Positions 30,445-39,498 of a stretch of DNA of 64,000 nucleotides are shown here, piece after piece. The stretch is taken from the NCBI GenBank assembly GCA_021789595.1, contig JAJYJJ010000001.1:1-64000 (forward strand). Direction: 5' to 3'. Positions within the stretch are counted from its first letter, which is position 1. Each line of letters opens with the position of its first letter. This DNA is from Nitrospirota bacterium (GTDB lineage: Bacteria > Nitrospirota > Thermodesulfovibrionia > UBA6902 > JAJYJJ01). The notes beneath the pieces were generated by a model. The model worked only from the letters and a program-made list of their open reading frames with translations, made no database searches and was not told where the DNA came from. The position numbers and the translations under genes are program-made.

Positions 30445-30543
30445 TGGAGAGGGATAGTGGGAATCGAACCCACCAGGCTCCCTTTTTTGGTTCAGCCTGC
30501 ACTGGGTTTGCAGCCCAGGTAAGGCACCAGCCCCTTGTCCCTC
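30445..30543 (-). tRNA. selC-like tRNA with Cys anticodon GCA (tRNA-ReC class), CCA encoded
   Basis: GAGGGACA|A|GGGGC-TGGT-GCCTT|A C|CTGGG-CTGCAAA-CCCAG|TG|CAGGCT-N14-AGCCTG|GTGGG-TTCGATT-CCCAC|TATCCCTC|T|CCA. 8-bp acceptor (one C.A mismatch), 4-nt D-loop, long variable arm, anticodon GCA, discriminator U73. Confidence 0.88.
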
Positions 30544-30551
30544 GCTAACAA

Positions 30552-30580
30552 TTTATAGATAGATATAATTAATAAGTCAA
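30552..30580 (-). promoter_or_regulatory. Sigma70-type promoter for the selC-like tRNA
   Basis: TTGACT-N17-TATAAA, about 8 nt upstream of the tRNA 5' end. Confidence 0.75.
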
Positions 30581-30694
30581 ATAGAAAATATCTATATTAA
30601 AGACCCGATTTATGGATTATGCTGATATGGAAACTATTTGCTCTGATAATGCATTTGCCGATACTAATACATTTATCGCACTACATTGCAGGAA

Positions 30695-31588
30695 TCAAAT
30701 GCCTTTTGATTCGGCCTTTATGTGTTCTAAGAATATTTTGTATACCGTGGGAAGCGTCCTTTTTCTGTGGGTTATGATATAGAATTTGCGTTTCATTTCT
30801 ATGCCGTTTATCTTTATCTCTTTGATTGTTTTGAATTTTAGTTCATCAGTTACAGACAGCCTTGATAGTATCGAAATGCCCAACCCTGCCTTTACAGCCT
30901 GTTTTACAGCATCTGTGGAACCAAAAATACCTGCAATCTTGATATCTTCAATTGTGACCCCTTTACCTTCTAATATCTTTTCAGTTTCTCTTCTGGTTCC
31001 TGAACCTTCCTCGCGTAAGATCATGGGAATCTTGATTAACTCCTTTAAGGTTATAATATGACTTTTCATTAGGGAGGGTGCAGAGACGAGGATTAACGCG
31101 TCTTCCATAAATGGTATGTAGGTTATCTTTTCATTATTTAGTTTTGCGCCGACGATTCCTAACAGCAATTCATTTTTCAAGACCCTTTCAGCAGTTTCTC
31201 TGGAATCAGATACAAGTATCTGAAAGGAAACAGAGGGATATTTTTTCTGAAATGATGCTATTATGGATGGCATTAAATATGTGCCTGGAATTGTGCTTGC
31301 ACCAATGATCAGTTCGCCTGCGATCTCATTTTTAAATTGGCAGATGACCTCTTTAATGTTATTGGTTTTTTCTATTATATCCATTGCATAATTATATAAG
31401 ACCTCTGCTTCTCTTGTGGGTATGATTGTTCTACCCAATCTATCAAATAATCTGCAGTTCATCTCAGCTTCCATCGCCTTTATGTGGTCACTTATGGTTG
31501 GCTGTGAGAGGTAAAGCCCTTCAGATGCCTTTGAAAAGCTCCTGTTCTTAAATACAGATACAAAGACCCTTAGATGATGTATGTCCAT
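30695..31588 (-). CDS. LysR-family regulator, probably the selenium metabolism-associated type
   Basis: MDIHHLRVFVSVFKNRSFSKASEGLYLSQPTISDHIKAMEAEMNCRLFDRLGRTIIPT; immediately upstream of the selC-like tRNA and yedF on the same strand. Confidence 0.85.
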   Translation of the reverse strand: MDIHHLRVFVSVFKNRSFSKASEGLYLSQPTISDHIKAMEAEMNCRLFDRLGRTIIPTREAEVLYNYAMDIIEKTNNIKEVICQFKNEIAGELIIGASTIPGTYLMPSIIASFQKKYPSVSFQILVSDSRETAERVLKNELLLGIVGAKLNNEKITYIPFMEDALILVSAPSLMKSHIITLKELIKIPMILREEGSGTRRETEKILEGKGVTIEDIKIAGIFGSTDAVKQAVKAGLGISILSRLSVTDELKFKTIKEIKINGIEMKRKFYIITHRKRTLPTVYKIFLEHIKAESKGI

Positions 31589-31697
31589 AAACAGTATTAT
31601 ACTACGGTAAAGGCGTATTGAAAAATTCTTAAGAACAGATTATTCTATAAAAAGGGATGTGGATTTAAAAGAATGATACTTTTGCAGGGAGGAGAAG

Positions 31698-32321
31698 ATG
31701 GTTAAAAAGTTTGTTGCTATAAAGTTGGCATTGCTGTTCACAGCCGCAGTTATTGCCTCTGGCTGTCAGACAGTTGGAGAAAACCCGGGTGCTGCAACAG
31801 GCGGAGCTGTTGGGGCAGGTGCAGGCGCTATTATTGGTTCGCAGATGTCAGCACCCGGGGCAAGGACAGAAGGCGCTGTGATAGGTGCAATTATAGGCGG
31901 CCTTACAGGCGCAATACTTGGCCATTACAACTATGATGTTCAGCGCACAAGGCAGGATACAGCACAGAGATATGCCTATAACCCATCCCAGGGAACGGTT
32001 GTCTATATCGAGGATGTTCAAGTTTATCCTGTAAGGGTGCGGCCTGGTGACAGAGTCGACATGAGAGTAACATATGCCCTTCTTACGCCTGACCCCAATA
32101 TGCCTGTAAGGGTCAACGAGATAAGGGAGATAAAGAGCAATGGTCAGATTATTGGTAAACCAGAGGTAACAGTCACGAGATATGGCGGGACATTCACCAC
32201 AACGGTGCCTCTTTTTGTGCCCAGAAACGCTGTAGAAGGCGTATATAAGGTAATGACCATAATAGATGCAGGCAGTGCAAAGGATTCAAGGGAATCCTCA
32301 TTTGAGGTCTCCTATTATTAG
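31698..32321 (+). CDS. Glycine-zipper outer-membrane lipoprotein
   Basis: Lipobox IASGC; GGAVGAGAGAIIGSQ...GAVIGAIIGGLTGAILG. Confidence 0.8.
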   Translation: MVKKFVAIKLALLFTAAVIASGCQTVGENPGAATGGAVGAGAGAIIGSQMSAPGARTEGAVIGAIIGGLTGAILGHYNYDVQRTRQDTAQRYAYNPSQGTVVYIEDVQVYPVRVRPGDRVDMRVTYALLTPDPNMPVRVNEIREIKSNGQIIGKPEVTVTRYGGTFTTTVPLFVPRNAVEGVYKVMTIIDAGSAKDSRESSFEVSYY

Positions 32322-32376
32322 GTTATTAGGCCATGACTATTTTAGCAGGGGGAGGGTGATATTATTTTCATCCTCC

Positions 32377-32976
32377 CTACTGGATTGTCTCAAGCCATAG
32401 AAAGAATATATTCTCCATTAAAAATGTAAATAGCATAAGTCCCCAGAAGACCTTCTCTATAGTTTTCCATGAGGTTTTCAACAGGCTTAAGATGCCGAAG
32501 ATTATTATAAACCAGATGATAGACACCCATTTAAGATTCCACGGCGAAACCCAGAGAATCAGGATGGATATAAAGACTCCAAGGCCGAGATAAGGCCCCC
32601 ATACCCACCATTTAGTGCATTGCCTTTTTCTTATCCTCCTTGCCCTGAGTGCAGTAAATGCATATACCTGCCACCATGCGCCCATAAACAGGAACATGAC
32701 GCCGTACCTGTCAAGTCTTGCAAGGGCTATCGTCTGGGAAGGAAATAGCCTGAACTCTACAGCGTATATGGTGAATAAAAACACTGAAGGCACCAGGGCA
32801 ATAAATATAAATCCGAAGAAATCAAGGAAATATGAACCCAGCGGTGTTTCCTCCTTCCCCTTTTTTTCTTCCTTTGCACCTACAAAAAACTCAATACCAA
32901 GCAAGATCGGCACAACAAGATAAAGCAGTTGCTGATACCTGTAAGCCTCCATATTACCTCCGTAAGCAGTGGGCAT
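32377..32976 (-). CDS. Multi-TM hypothetical membrane protein
   Basis: Several hydrophobic segments; no recognised family. Confidence 0.65.
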   Translation of the reverse strand: MPTAYGGNMEAYRYQQLLYLVVPILLGIEFFVGAKEEKKGKEETPLGSYFLDFFGFIFIALVPSVFLFTIYAVEFRLFPSQTIALARLDRYGVMFLFMGAWWQVYAFTALRARRIRKRQCTKWWVWGPYLGLGVFISILILWVSPWNLKWVSIIWFIIIFGILSLLKTSWKTIEKVFWGLMLFTFLMENIFFLWLETIQ

Positions 32977-33187
32977 TTAAGCAGTGAGCCCCTCAACTCG
33001 CTGCTTATGCTCAAAAAAACTTTTCAGAATCTTTATCAGCAAATCTCAGGTTATCAATCGATTTAATCTAAGACCGTCAATTATTTAAGGATAAGAATAC
33101 CGCAAAACGCTGATGAATGCAAACGGATTTTTAGTCTAACAGCGAAAAAGGAAGAAGGGCTGTAGCCTTGTAAATCCTTGTAACTGA

Positions 33188-33217
33188 TTGACACCTCTAA
33201 ATTTTATTTGATATACT
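33188..33217 (+). promoter_or_regulatory. Sigma70-type promoter upstream of glgC
   Basis: TTGACA-N18-TATACT. Confidence 0.7.
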
Positions 33218-33250
33218 GCCATTGTGGATAAGGGCAGGAAAGAGACTGTA

Positions 33251-34471
33251 ATGCACGATGTCCTTGCCCTTGTGCTGGCGGGGGGAAAAGGCGAAAGGCT
33301 TCATCCCCTTACCCTTCACAGGGCAAAGCCAGCAGTTCCTTTCGGAGGAAAATACCGTTTAATAGATTTTACCCTCAGCAACTGCATAAATTCTCATATA
33401 AGGAAGATCGCTGTTCTTACACAATACAAGTCCCTTTCCCTGAATAGGCATCTTGCCTATGGCTGGAACCTCTTTAGCGCAGAACTTGGCGAGTATATAA
33501 TATCTATCCCACCGCAACAGAGGACAGGTGAGCGCTGGTATGAGGGCACGGCAGATGCAGTATATCAGAATATTTATATGATAGAGAAGGAGGCGCCCAG
33601 CTATATCTTTATACTTTCAGCAGACCATGTCTATAAGATGGACTATTCAGATATGTTCGAGTTTCATATTGAAAAGGGCGCTGATGTTACTATAGCCGCC
33701 ATAGAGATGGAAAGGGGAAAGGCATCTTCCTTTGGTGTCATGGAGGTGGACAAAGACTTTAGGGTAATAGGTTTTGAGGAAAAACCAGAGAAGCCCAAAC
33801 CCGTTCCAGACAATCCAGGGCACAGCCTTGTATCCATGGGTATATATCTTTTTAATACCAAGGATATAATAGGTGAGCTGAGGGCTGACTCAATGAGGGA
33901 TACTGCGCATGACTTTGGAAGGAACATCATCCCTTCAATGCTTGGCAGCAGAAACATCTATGCGTATAACTTTAAGGACGAGAACAAGAAAGAGGCAAAA
34001 TACTGGAGAGATGTGGGAACCATAGATTCATACTGGGAGGCAACGATGGATCTATGCTCCGTGGACCCTCTTTTTAATCTATACGACAAACAGTGGCCCA
34101 TAAGGACATATCAGTGCCAGAATCCGCCTGCCAAGTTTGTCTTTGCACAGGAATATAAAGGTGGAAGGCTTGGAATTGCGCTTGATTCAACAGTATGCGA
34201 CGGCTGCATCATTAGCGGCGGCAGGGTGCAGAACTCTGTGCTTTCTCCAGGTGTCAGGGTCAACAGCTATGCAGAGGTCAGGGAATCTATATTGATGGAA
34301 AATGTAGAGATCGGTCGGCACTGTAAGATAAGGCGTGCAATAATAGACAAGGATGTATATATCCCACCAAAGATGGTTATAGGTTACGACCTGGAAAATG
34401 ACAGAAAGAAGTTCTATGTGAGCCCAAACGGGGTTGTTGTTATACCAAAGGCGGTTCCTATAAATACATGA
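33251..34471 (+). CDS. glgC: Glucose-1-phosphate adenylyltransferase (start moved from 33224 to ATG 33251)
   Basis: MHDVLALVLAGGKGERLHPLTLHRAKPAVPFGGKYRLIDFTLSNCINS; GTG at 33224 lies at or before the predicted transcription start. Confidence 0.93.
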   Translation: MHDVLALVLAGGKGERLHPLTLHRAKPAVPFGGKYRLIDFTLSNCINSHIRKIAVLTQYKSLSLNRHLAYGWNLFSAELGEYIISIPPQQRTGERWYEGTADAVYQNIYMIEKEAPSYIFILSADHVYKMDYSDMFEFHIEKGADVTIAAIEMERGKASSFGVMEVDKDFRVIGFEEKPEKPKPVPDNPGHSLVSMGIYLFNTKDIIGELRADSMRDTAHDFGRNIIPSMLGSRNIYAYNFKDENKKEAKYWRDVGTIDSYWEATMDLCSVDPLFNLYDKQWPIRTYQCQNPPAKFVFAQEYKGGRLGIALDSTVCDGCIISGGRVQNSVLSPGVRVNSYAEVRESILMENVEIGRHCKIRRAIIDKDVYIPPKMVIGYDLENDRKKFYVSPNGVVVIPKAVPINT

Positions 34472-35586
34472 GTCTTGTAGGAAGGTTAGAAGACTTAGGG
34501 CTGTCTGATATATTCCAGATCCTCAGCCTTGGAAGGAAGACAGGCAGTCTTATAATCAAGGCAAAGGCCGGCACTGCCATAATAGTGTTCAAAAACGGAC
34601 TTGTTGTCAGGGCAGAGGCGGATTTTCTTGCGGAAGACCTTGGGGATGAGCTTCTCAAAGCAGGTGTTGTAAAGGACAACACACTCACGCTTGCAAGGGA
34701 TGTAAAAAAAAAGCTGCCTGGGAAGGGCATAGGGGACATCCTTTATGAGATGGGTGTAGTGACAAAGGAAGGTATGGAGAAGGCAGCAAGGAAAAGGACA
34801 GAGAGGATTGTCTATGATATGCTCCTCTGGCAGGATGGAAGTTTCAAGTTTGAGCTGGACGAACTCAGCACAGAGGATATGGCACAACTCCCTGACAGGG
34901 GATGGGAGATTACAAAGGGCATCAGCCCTGAGTATCTCTTAATGGAGGGGGCAAGGGTATACGATGAGAACCTCCATCAGGAGGAGTTTGTATCCACAAA
35001 GGAGATTGCCCCTGCTGAGGGTGAGGAATGGGAAGGCTGGGAAGAAAAGGCATCAGAACGAAAGGACATATCCGCTTTGATGTCATTGACGACCGAGCTG
35101 AGATTTCCTACTGCTGTATCAGAGATAACATTGCTTGTACTCAGATTTGCAAGTAGCATCTTTCAAAGAGGGATCCTGTTTATGGTGGATAAGGAAGACA
35201 TTGCTGGCCTCGGGCAGTTTGGCCTTGATTTTGAGGGTGCAGATGAAAGGATAAGGGAGGTACTGATCCCCTTGAAAGCCAGTCCATTTTTCGATAAAAT
35301 CATAAAGGGACATCGCGTGTACAAGGGAGGGTTTGAAAGGGATGAGGGGACAGAATTCTTGATTAACCAGCTTGGCGCTGAATGGCCGAATGAGATAGCA
35401 GTTTTCCCGATTGTAGCCGAGGCCAAGACGGTGGCACTGTTGTACTGCGACAATCTTTCAACAGGTGAACCTATAGGCGAGACCGAAGGGCTGGAGATAT
35501 TCATAAACCAGGCAGGACTTGCACTTGAGAAATCTCTCCTTGAAAAGAGATTAAAAGAGTTAGAAGACTCTAAAGGGACTGCCTAA
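34468..35586 (+). CDS. DUF4388 domain protein with C-terminal GAF-like region
   Basis: MSLVGRLEDLGLSDIFQILSLGRKTGSLIIKAKAG. Confidence 0.8.
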   Translation: MSLVGRLEDLGLSDIFQILSLGRKTGSLIIKAKAGTAIIVFKNGLVVRAEADFLAEDLGDELLKAGVVKDNTLTLARDVKKKLPGKGIGDILYEMGVVTKEGMEKAARKRTERIVYDMLLWQDGSFKFELDELSTEDMAQLPDRGWEITKGISPEYLLMEGARVYDENLHQEEFVSTKEIAPAEGEEWEGWEEKASERKDISALMSLTTELRFPTAVSEITLLVLRFASSIFQRGILFMVDKEDIAGLGQFGLDFEGADERIREVLIPLKASPFFDKIIKGHRVYKGGFERDEGTEFLINQLGAEWPNEIAVFPIVAEAKTVALLYCDNLSTGEPIGETEGLEIFINQAGLALEKSLLEKRLKELEDSKGTA

Positions 35587-35644
35587 TGATAGGATCGCCC
35601 TGAAAAAGTCGTAAAGACTTTTTGAGGATGCAAAGGAGGGTTAT

Positions 35645-36013
35645 GTGAAATCAATCCTTATAGTCGAAGATTCGGTAACGACAAGGTCATTTATAAGGGC
35701 GATTATTGAGGATGTAGGCGACTTGAATATTGTAGAGGCATCAAGCGGCTTTGATGCGCTTAAGGCGCTTCCCTCACAACCGTTTGATCTCATCATCACA
35801 GACATAAACATGCCTGATATCAACGGTCTTGAGCTTATAAATTTTGTAAAGAGCAATCCGCAATATAAGGATATACCCCTTATGATTATCACAACGGAAA
35901 GAAGTGAGGAGGATAGAAGAAAGGGGATGGCACTCGGGGCATTTGCCTATCTGACCAAGCCCTTTAAGAGCGAGGAACTTCAGGATATTGTCAGGAGGGC
36001 ATTAGTTCTGTGA
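35645..36013 (+). CDS. cheY: CheY-like response regulator
   Basis: ILIVEDSVTTRSFIRAI; DLIITDINMPDINGLELI; LTKPFKSEEL. Confidence 0.93.
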   Translation: MKSILIVEDSVTTRSFIRAIIEDVGDLNIVEASSGFDALKALPSQPFDLIITDINMPDINGLELINFVKSNPQYKDIPLMIITTERSEEDRRKGMALGAFAYLTKPFKSEELQDIVRRALVL

Positions 36014-37995
36014 AGGGTTCGGTACAGGAATTTATATCAGAGGCAGAAGAGCTTATAGAGGATGTGAATAAAAACCTCCTTACGATGCAGGATACCTTTA
36101 AGCAGGGTATAGATCCTGATGTCATAAACTCTATTTTTCGTTCCATCCACACGCTTAAGGGTCTTTCAGGACTCTTCGGTCTAAGGCATATAACCGAGTT
36201 TAGTCATTCACTTGAATCATTCCTCGATGAACTCAGGCTTGGTAAAGTTACACTTGATAGCGAGGTGATTGGGTTTTTATTCTCCAACATCGACATCCTC
36301 ATGCGGCTCTTCTCAGATGTTGAGAAAGGTGAGAAAGAAGGAGATGTATCAGGTGCAATAAGGGATATAGAGGCATTCAAGGGAAGGGTTCAAGGGAAGG
36401 TTTCAGGCCCATCTCTGGAGGAACTTGGCATAGACCCTACTGTTGTTAAAGTGCTTTCAGAGTATGAAGAGCACAGGTTGAAAACTAATATTACTGATGG
36501 TAAGGGAATCTATCAGGTTCAGGCAATCTTTGGCCTTACGGATTTTGATAAGGCGCTTGAGGGGTTAACTAACAATATAAAGGCGATGGGTGAGGTTATA
36601 ACAACCCTTCCAAGCTCAACAGGTATTCCGCCTGGCTCAATAGGTTTTACCATAATCTTCGGGAGCAAAGAAAGGTCGGATGCATTTAAAGATAAACTCT
36701 CTGGTTTTGAGATAAAGGAGATTGTCCAAGGGAAGCTCTCTAAGCCGGCTGCCCCATCTACAACCCAGGACACCGCCACCTTGAAAAGCATTACACATAC
36801 CGTCCGTGTTGATATAGATAAGCTTGACAGGATACTGAATACCGTTGGAGAGCTTGTCCTTGCCAAAGGAGCAGTACATAGGATCAGTAAGGAGATGTCA
36901 GATTCCTATGGCTATACCCCGCTTGTTATAGATGTCCACAAGATTGCACAGACCTTCGAGCGAAGGTTGGCAGAGCTTCAGGATCAGATACTTGAAATAA
37001 GGATGGTTCCTATAGGACAGATATTCGGACGGTTGGCGCAGGTAGTGAGACGATATACGCGGGATGTGGGAAAGGAGATAGACCTTGAACTATTCGGAGA
37101 GGATACGGAGATAGATAAACTTCTGGCTGAGGAGATAATAGACCCCTTGATGCATCTTATACGCAATGCAATAGACCACGGTATTGAGCCTGCAGATGTT
37201 CGTAAGGCATCTGGCAAGAAGGAAAAGGGCACTGTGACCCTCAGGGCATTCCCAAAGGGCAATCGTGTTGTAATAGATGTTCAGGATGATGGCGCGGGTA
37301 TAGATATGGAAAAGTTGGTTCAAAAGGCAAAAGAAAAAGGACTTGTTTCACCAGGACAGAGCCTTGAGCGCAGCGAGATCATTGACCTTATATTCATACC
37401 AGGCTTTAGCACAAAGGATGTGGTTAGTGAGGTCTCTGGAAGGGGGGTTGGCATGGATGTAGTGAAGGAAAAACTATCATCCCTCGGCGGCTTTATAGAG
37501 GTGCATACAGTTAGCGGCCAGGGCACGACATTCACATTAACCCTCCCCATAACCCTTGCTATAATTAAGGCGCTGCTTATTGGTGTTTCGACAGAGAGGT
37601 TTGCAATCCCGCTTACCTCGATTGCTGAAACACTTATTATCCAGGCAGATGACATCCAGACAATAGAGGGCAAAGAGGTGCTGGAATTAAGGGGTGAGAT
37701 GCTGTCACTTTTAAGGGTTGCCAATGTTTTCAGGCTCGAGATAAGGCAATCCGATAGATTTTTTATAGTAGTAGTTGGTTTTGGAGAAAGGCGTATGGGA
37801 ATGATTGTTGATGAGATATATGGTCAGCAGGAGATTGTTATAAAATCTCTCAGTGATTACCTGAAGGGCATTCCCGGGCTTGCAGGGGCAGCAGAGATAG
37901 GCAAGCATGAGGTAATCCTTGTGCTTGATGTAGAGGCATTGCTGGAGGATGCTGTACAGAAAAAGAGACTGCGAGAAGATTATAAGAGGAAATAA
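36010..37995 (+). CDS. cheA: Chemotaxis histidine kinase CheA
   Basis: Hpt FRSIHTLKGLSGLFGL; LMHLIRNAIDHGIE; SGRGVGMDVVKEKLSSLGG; CheW-like C-terminus. Confidence 0.96.
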   Translation: MKGSVQEFISEAEELIEDVNKNLLTMQDTFKQGIDPDVINSIFRSIHTLKGLSGLFGLRHITEFSHSLESFLDELRLGKVTLDSEVIGFLFSNIDILMRLFSDVEKGEKEGDVSGAIRDIEAFKGRVQGKVSGPSLEELGIDPTVVKVLSEYEEHRLKTNITDGKGIYQVQAIFGLTDFDKALEGLTNNIKAMGEVITTLPSSTGIPPGSIGFTIIFGSKERSDAFKDKLSGFEIKEIVQGKLSKPAAPSTTQDTATLKSITHTVRVDIDKLDRILNTVGELVLAKGAVHRISKEMSDSYGYTPLVIDVHKIAQTFERRLAELQDQILEIRMVPIGQIFGRLAQVVRRYTRDVGKEIDLELFGEDTEIDKLLAEEIIDPLMHLIRNAIDHGIEPADVRKASGKKEKGTVTLRAFPKGNRVVIDVQDDGAGIDMEKLVQKAKEKGLVSPGQSLERSEIIDLIFIPGFSTKDVVSEVSGRGVGMDVVKEKLSSLGGFIEVHTVSGQGTTFTLTLPITLAIIKALLIGVSTERFAIPLTSIAETLIIQADDIQTIEGKEVLELRGEMLSLLRVANVFRLEIRQSDRFFIVVVGFGERRMGMIVDEIYGQQEIVIKSLSDYLKGIPGLAGAAEIGKHEVILVLDVEALLEDAVQKKRLREDYKRK

Positions 37996-38003
37996 AGGCA
38001 ACC

Positions 38004-38822
38004 ATGTATGAAGAATTTTATGCATTAAACTGCAGGCCATTTAGCAAGTCCCCTGATCCCAGGTTTCTTTTTTTCAGCAAGGCCCATGAGGAGGCATTTG
38101 CAAGACTGCTTTATGCAGTGGAAGAAAAGGATCTTATCCTGCTTACAGGCGAGGTTGGATGTGGAAAGACCACGCTTTCAAGGGCGCTGATGGATAGACT
38201 TGGGGAGGATTACAGGACAATAGCTATAATTAATCCCAGGCTAACCCCTGCCCAGTTTTTACGCACCATTGCAAGGCATTTTGGAATCGAGACCCCACAG
38301 GGATATAAGGAAGACCTTATTGAGGTAATATACGAAAGAGTTTATGACGACTACCAGAAAGGGGTAACCCCTGTAATAATAATTGACGAGGCACAGCTTA
38401 TCCCTGACAAGGCGACCTTTGAAGAGATAAGACTCCTTACAAACTTTCAGCTTGATGAGGGAAATCTTCTGAGTCTTGTGCTTATTGGACAACCTGACTT
38501 GAGGAAGAGATTGGAACATAAAACCTATCTGCCTCTTCGACAGAGGATTGGCATGCGTTATCACCTTGGCCCACTAAGCGAGGAAGAAGTAGACACCTAT
38601 ATTAAACACAGGTTAAGGGTTTCAGGAAGGGAGGAGCCGCTGTTTGATCCTATGGCTGTGAAGGCCATTTATCAATACTCAGGTGGAATACCGAGGAACA
38701 TAAACAACCTTGCTGCCAATGCACTTTTAGAAGGCTTTGGCAGGGAAGCAGGGCTTATAACAGGAGATATAATCATAGATGTTGCAGGGGAGCTTGGATT
38801 AGATGGATATTGCCAGGATTAG
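38004..38822 (+). CDS. ExeA-like AAA ATPase
   Basis: MYEEFYALNCRPFSKSPDPRFLFFSKAHEEAFARLLYAVEE; LLTGEVGCGKTTLSRAL; IIIDEAQ. Confidence 0.88.
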   Translation: MYEEFYALNCRPFSKSPDPRFLFFSKAHEEAFARLLYAVEEKDLILLTGEVGCGKTTLSRALMDRLGEDYRTIAIINPRLTPAQFLRTIARHFGIETPQGYKEDLIEVIYERVYDDYQKGVTPVIIIDEAQLIPDKATFEEIRLLTNFQLDEGNLLSLVLIGQPDLRKRLEHKTYLPLRQRIGMRYHLGPLSEEEVDTYIKHRLRVSGREEPLFDPMAVKAIYQYSGGIPRNINNLAANALLEGFGREAGLITGDIIIDVAGELGLDGYCQD

Positions 38823-39498
38823 AAAGAAAAAGCAGCAGTCACCTGCACCTTTCCGTGAGGTTCGGGAAGCTGCGGAAGACAAAGGGCAGGATATCGTCGA
38901 GGGACATGAGAGATCCGGAGTAGACAGAGATGAGCAGGAAAAGGAGAAAGTCGCTCCTGTTACTGAATCCCCTGATGTTGGGATTAGAAAAAGTCCTGAT
39001 TTGCCCCCTATTACTAAGGAAGAGGGGCGTTTACAGGATGTATCGCCTGTTGAAGAATCTAAGGATATTGAGGTTATTGCATTTAACCTTGGCAATGAAG
39101 AATATGCAATACAAATGAGTGACCTTGAGGAGATACTCAAGATCCAGAGGATAACCCTTGTCCCGAGAGCGCCTGATTATCTCAGGGGTATTACATCCAT
39201 CAGGGGGAAGGTAATCCCTGTTATAGATGTAAAAAAGAGACTTTGCCTCAAGAAGCCCGACAGTGACAGGCAGAAGATTTTGCTTGTATCAGGAGAAAAG
39301 GGGAATGTGGCGCTTGTCGTAGACAGAATTGTCGGCGTTATCAGATTTGATAAAAATAGATTAAGCCTTCCGCCCTCAACCCTTAATGAAACAGAGGCAG
39401 ACTTTATTGAAGGTGTAATACAGCACGAGGGAAGGTTTATCTCCGTTCTGAGGATAGACATGGTGTCAACAATAAAGATAGATATGGAGGGGATATGA
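38803..39498 (+). CDS. cheW: CheW-domain protein with extended N-terminus
   Basis: [59 protein letters not shown]. Confidence 0.9.
   Translation: MDIARIRKKKQQSPAPFREVREAAEDKGQDIVEGHERSGVDRDEQEKEKVAPVTESPDVGIRKSPDLPPITKEEGRLQDVSPVEESKDIEVIAFNLGNEEYAIQMSDLEEILKIQRITLVPRAPDYLRGITSIRGKVIPVIDVKKRLCLKKPDSDRQKILLVSGEKGNVALVVDRIVGVIRFDKNRLSLPPSTLNETEADFIEGVIQHEGRFISVLRIDMVSTIKIDMEGI

Noticed and set aside
30445-30543. Calling this an ordinary tRNA-Cys
   Set aside because: 99-nt length, 8-bp acceptor, 4-nt D-loop and long variable arm fit selC architecture, not tRNA-Cys.
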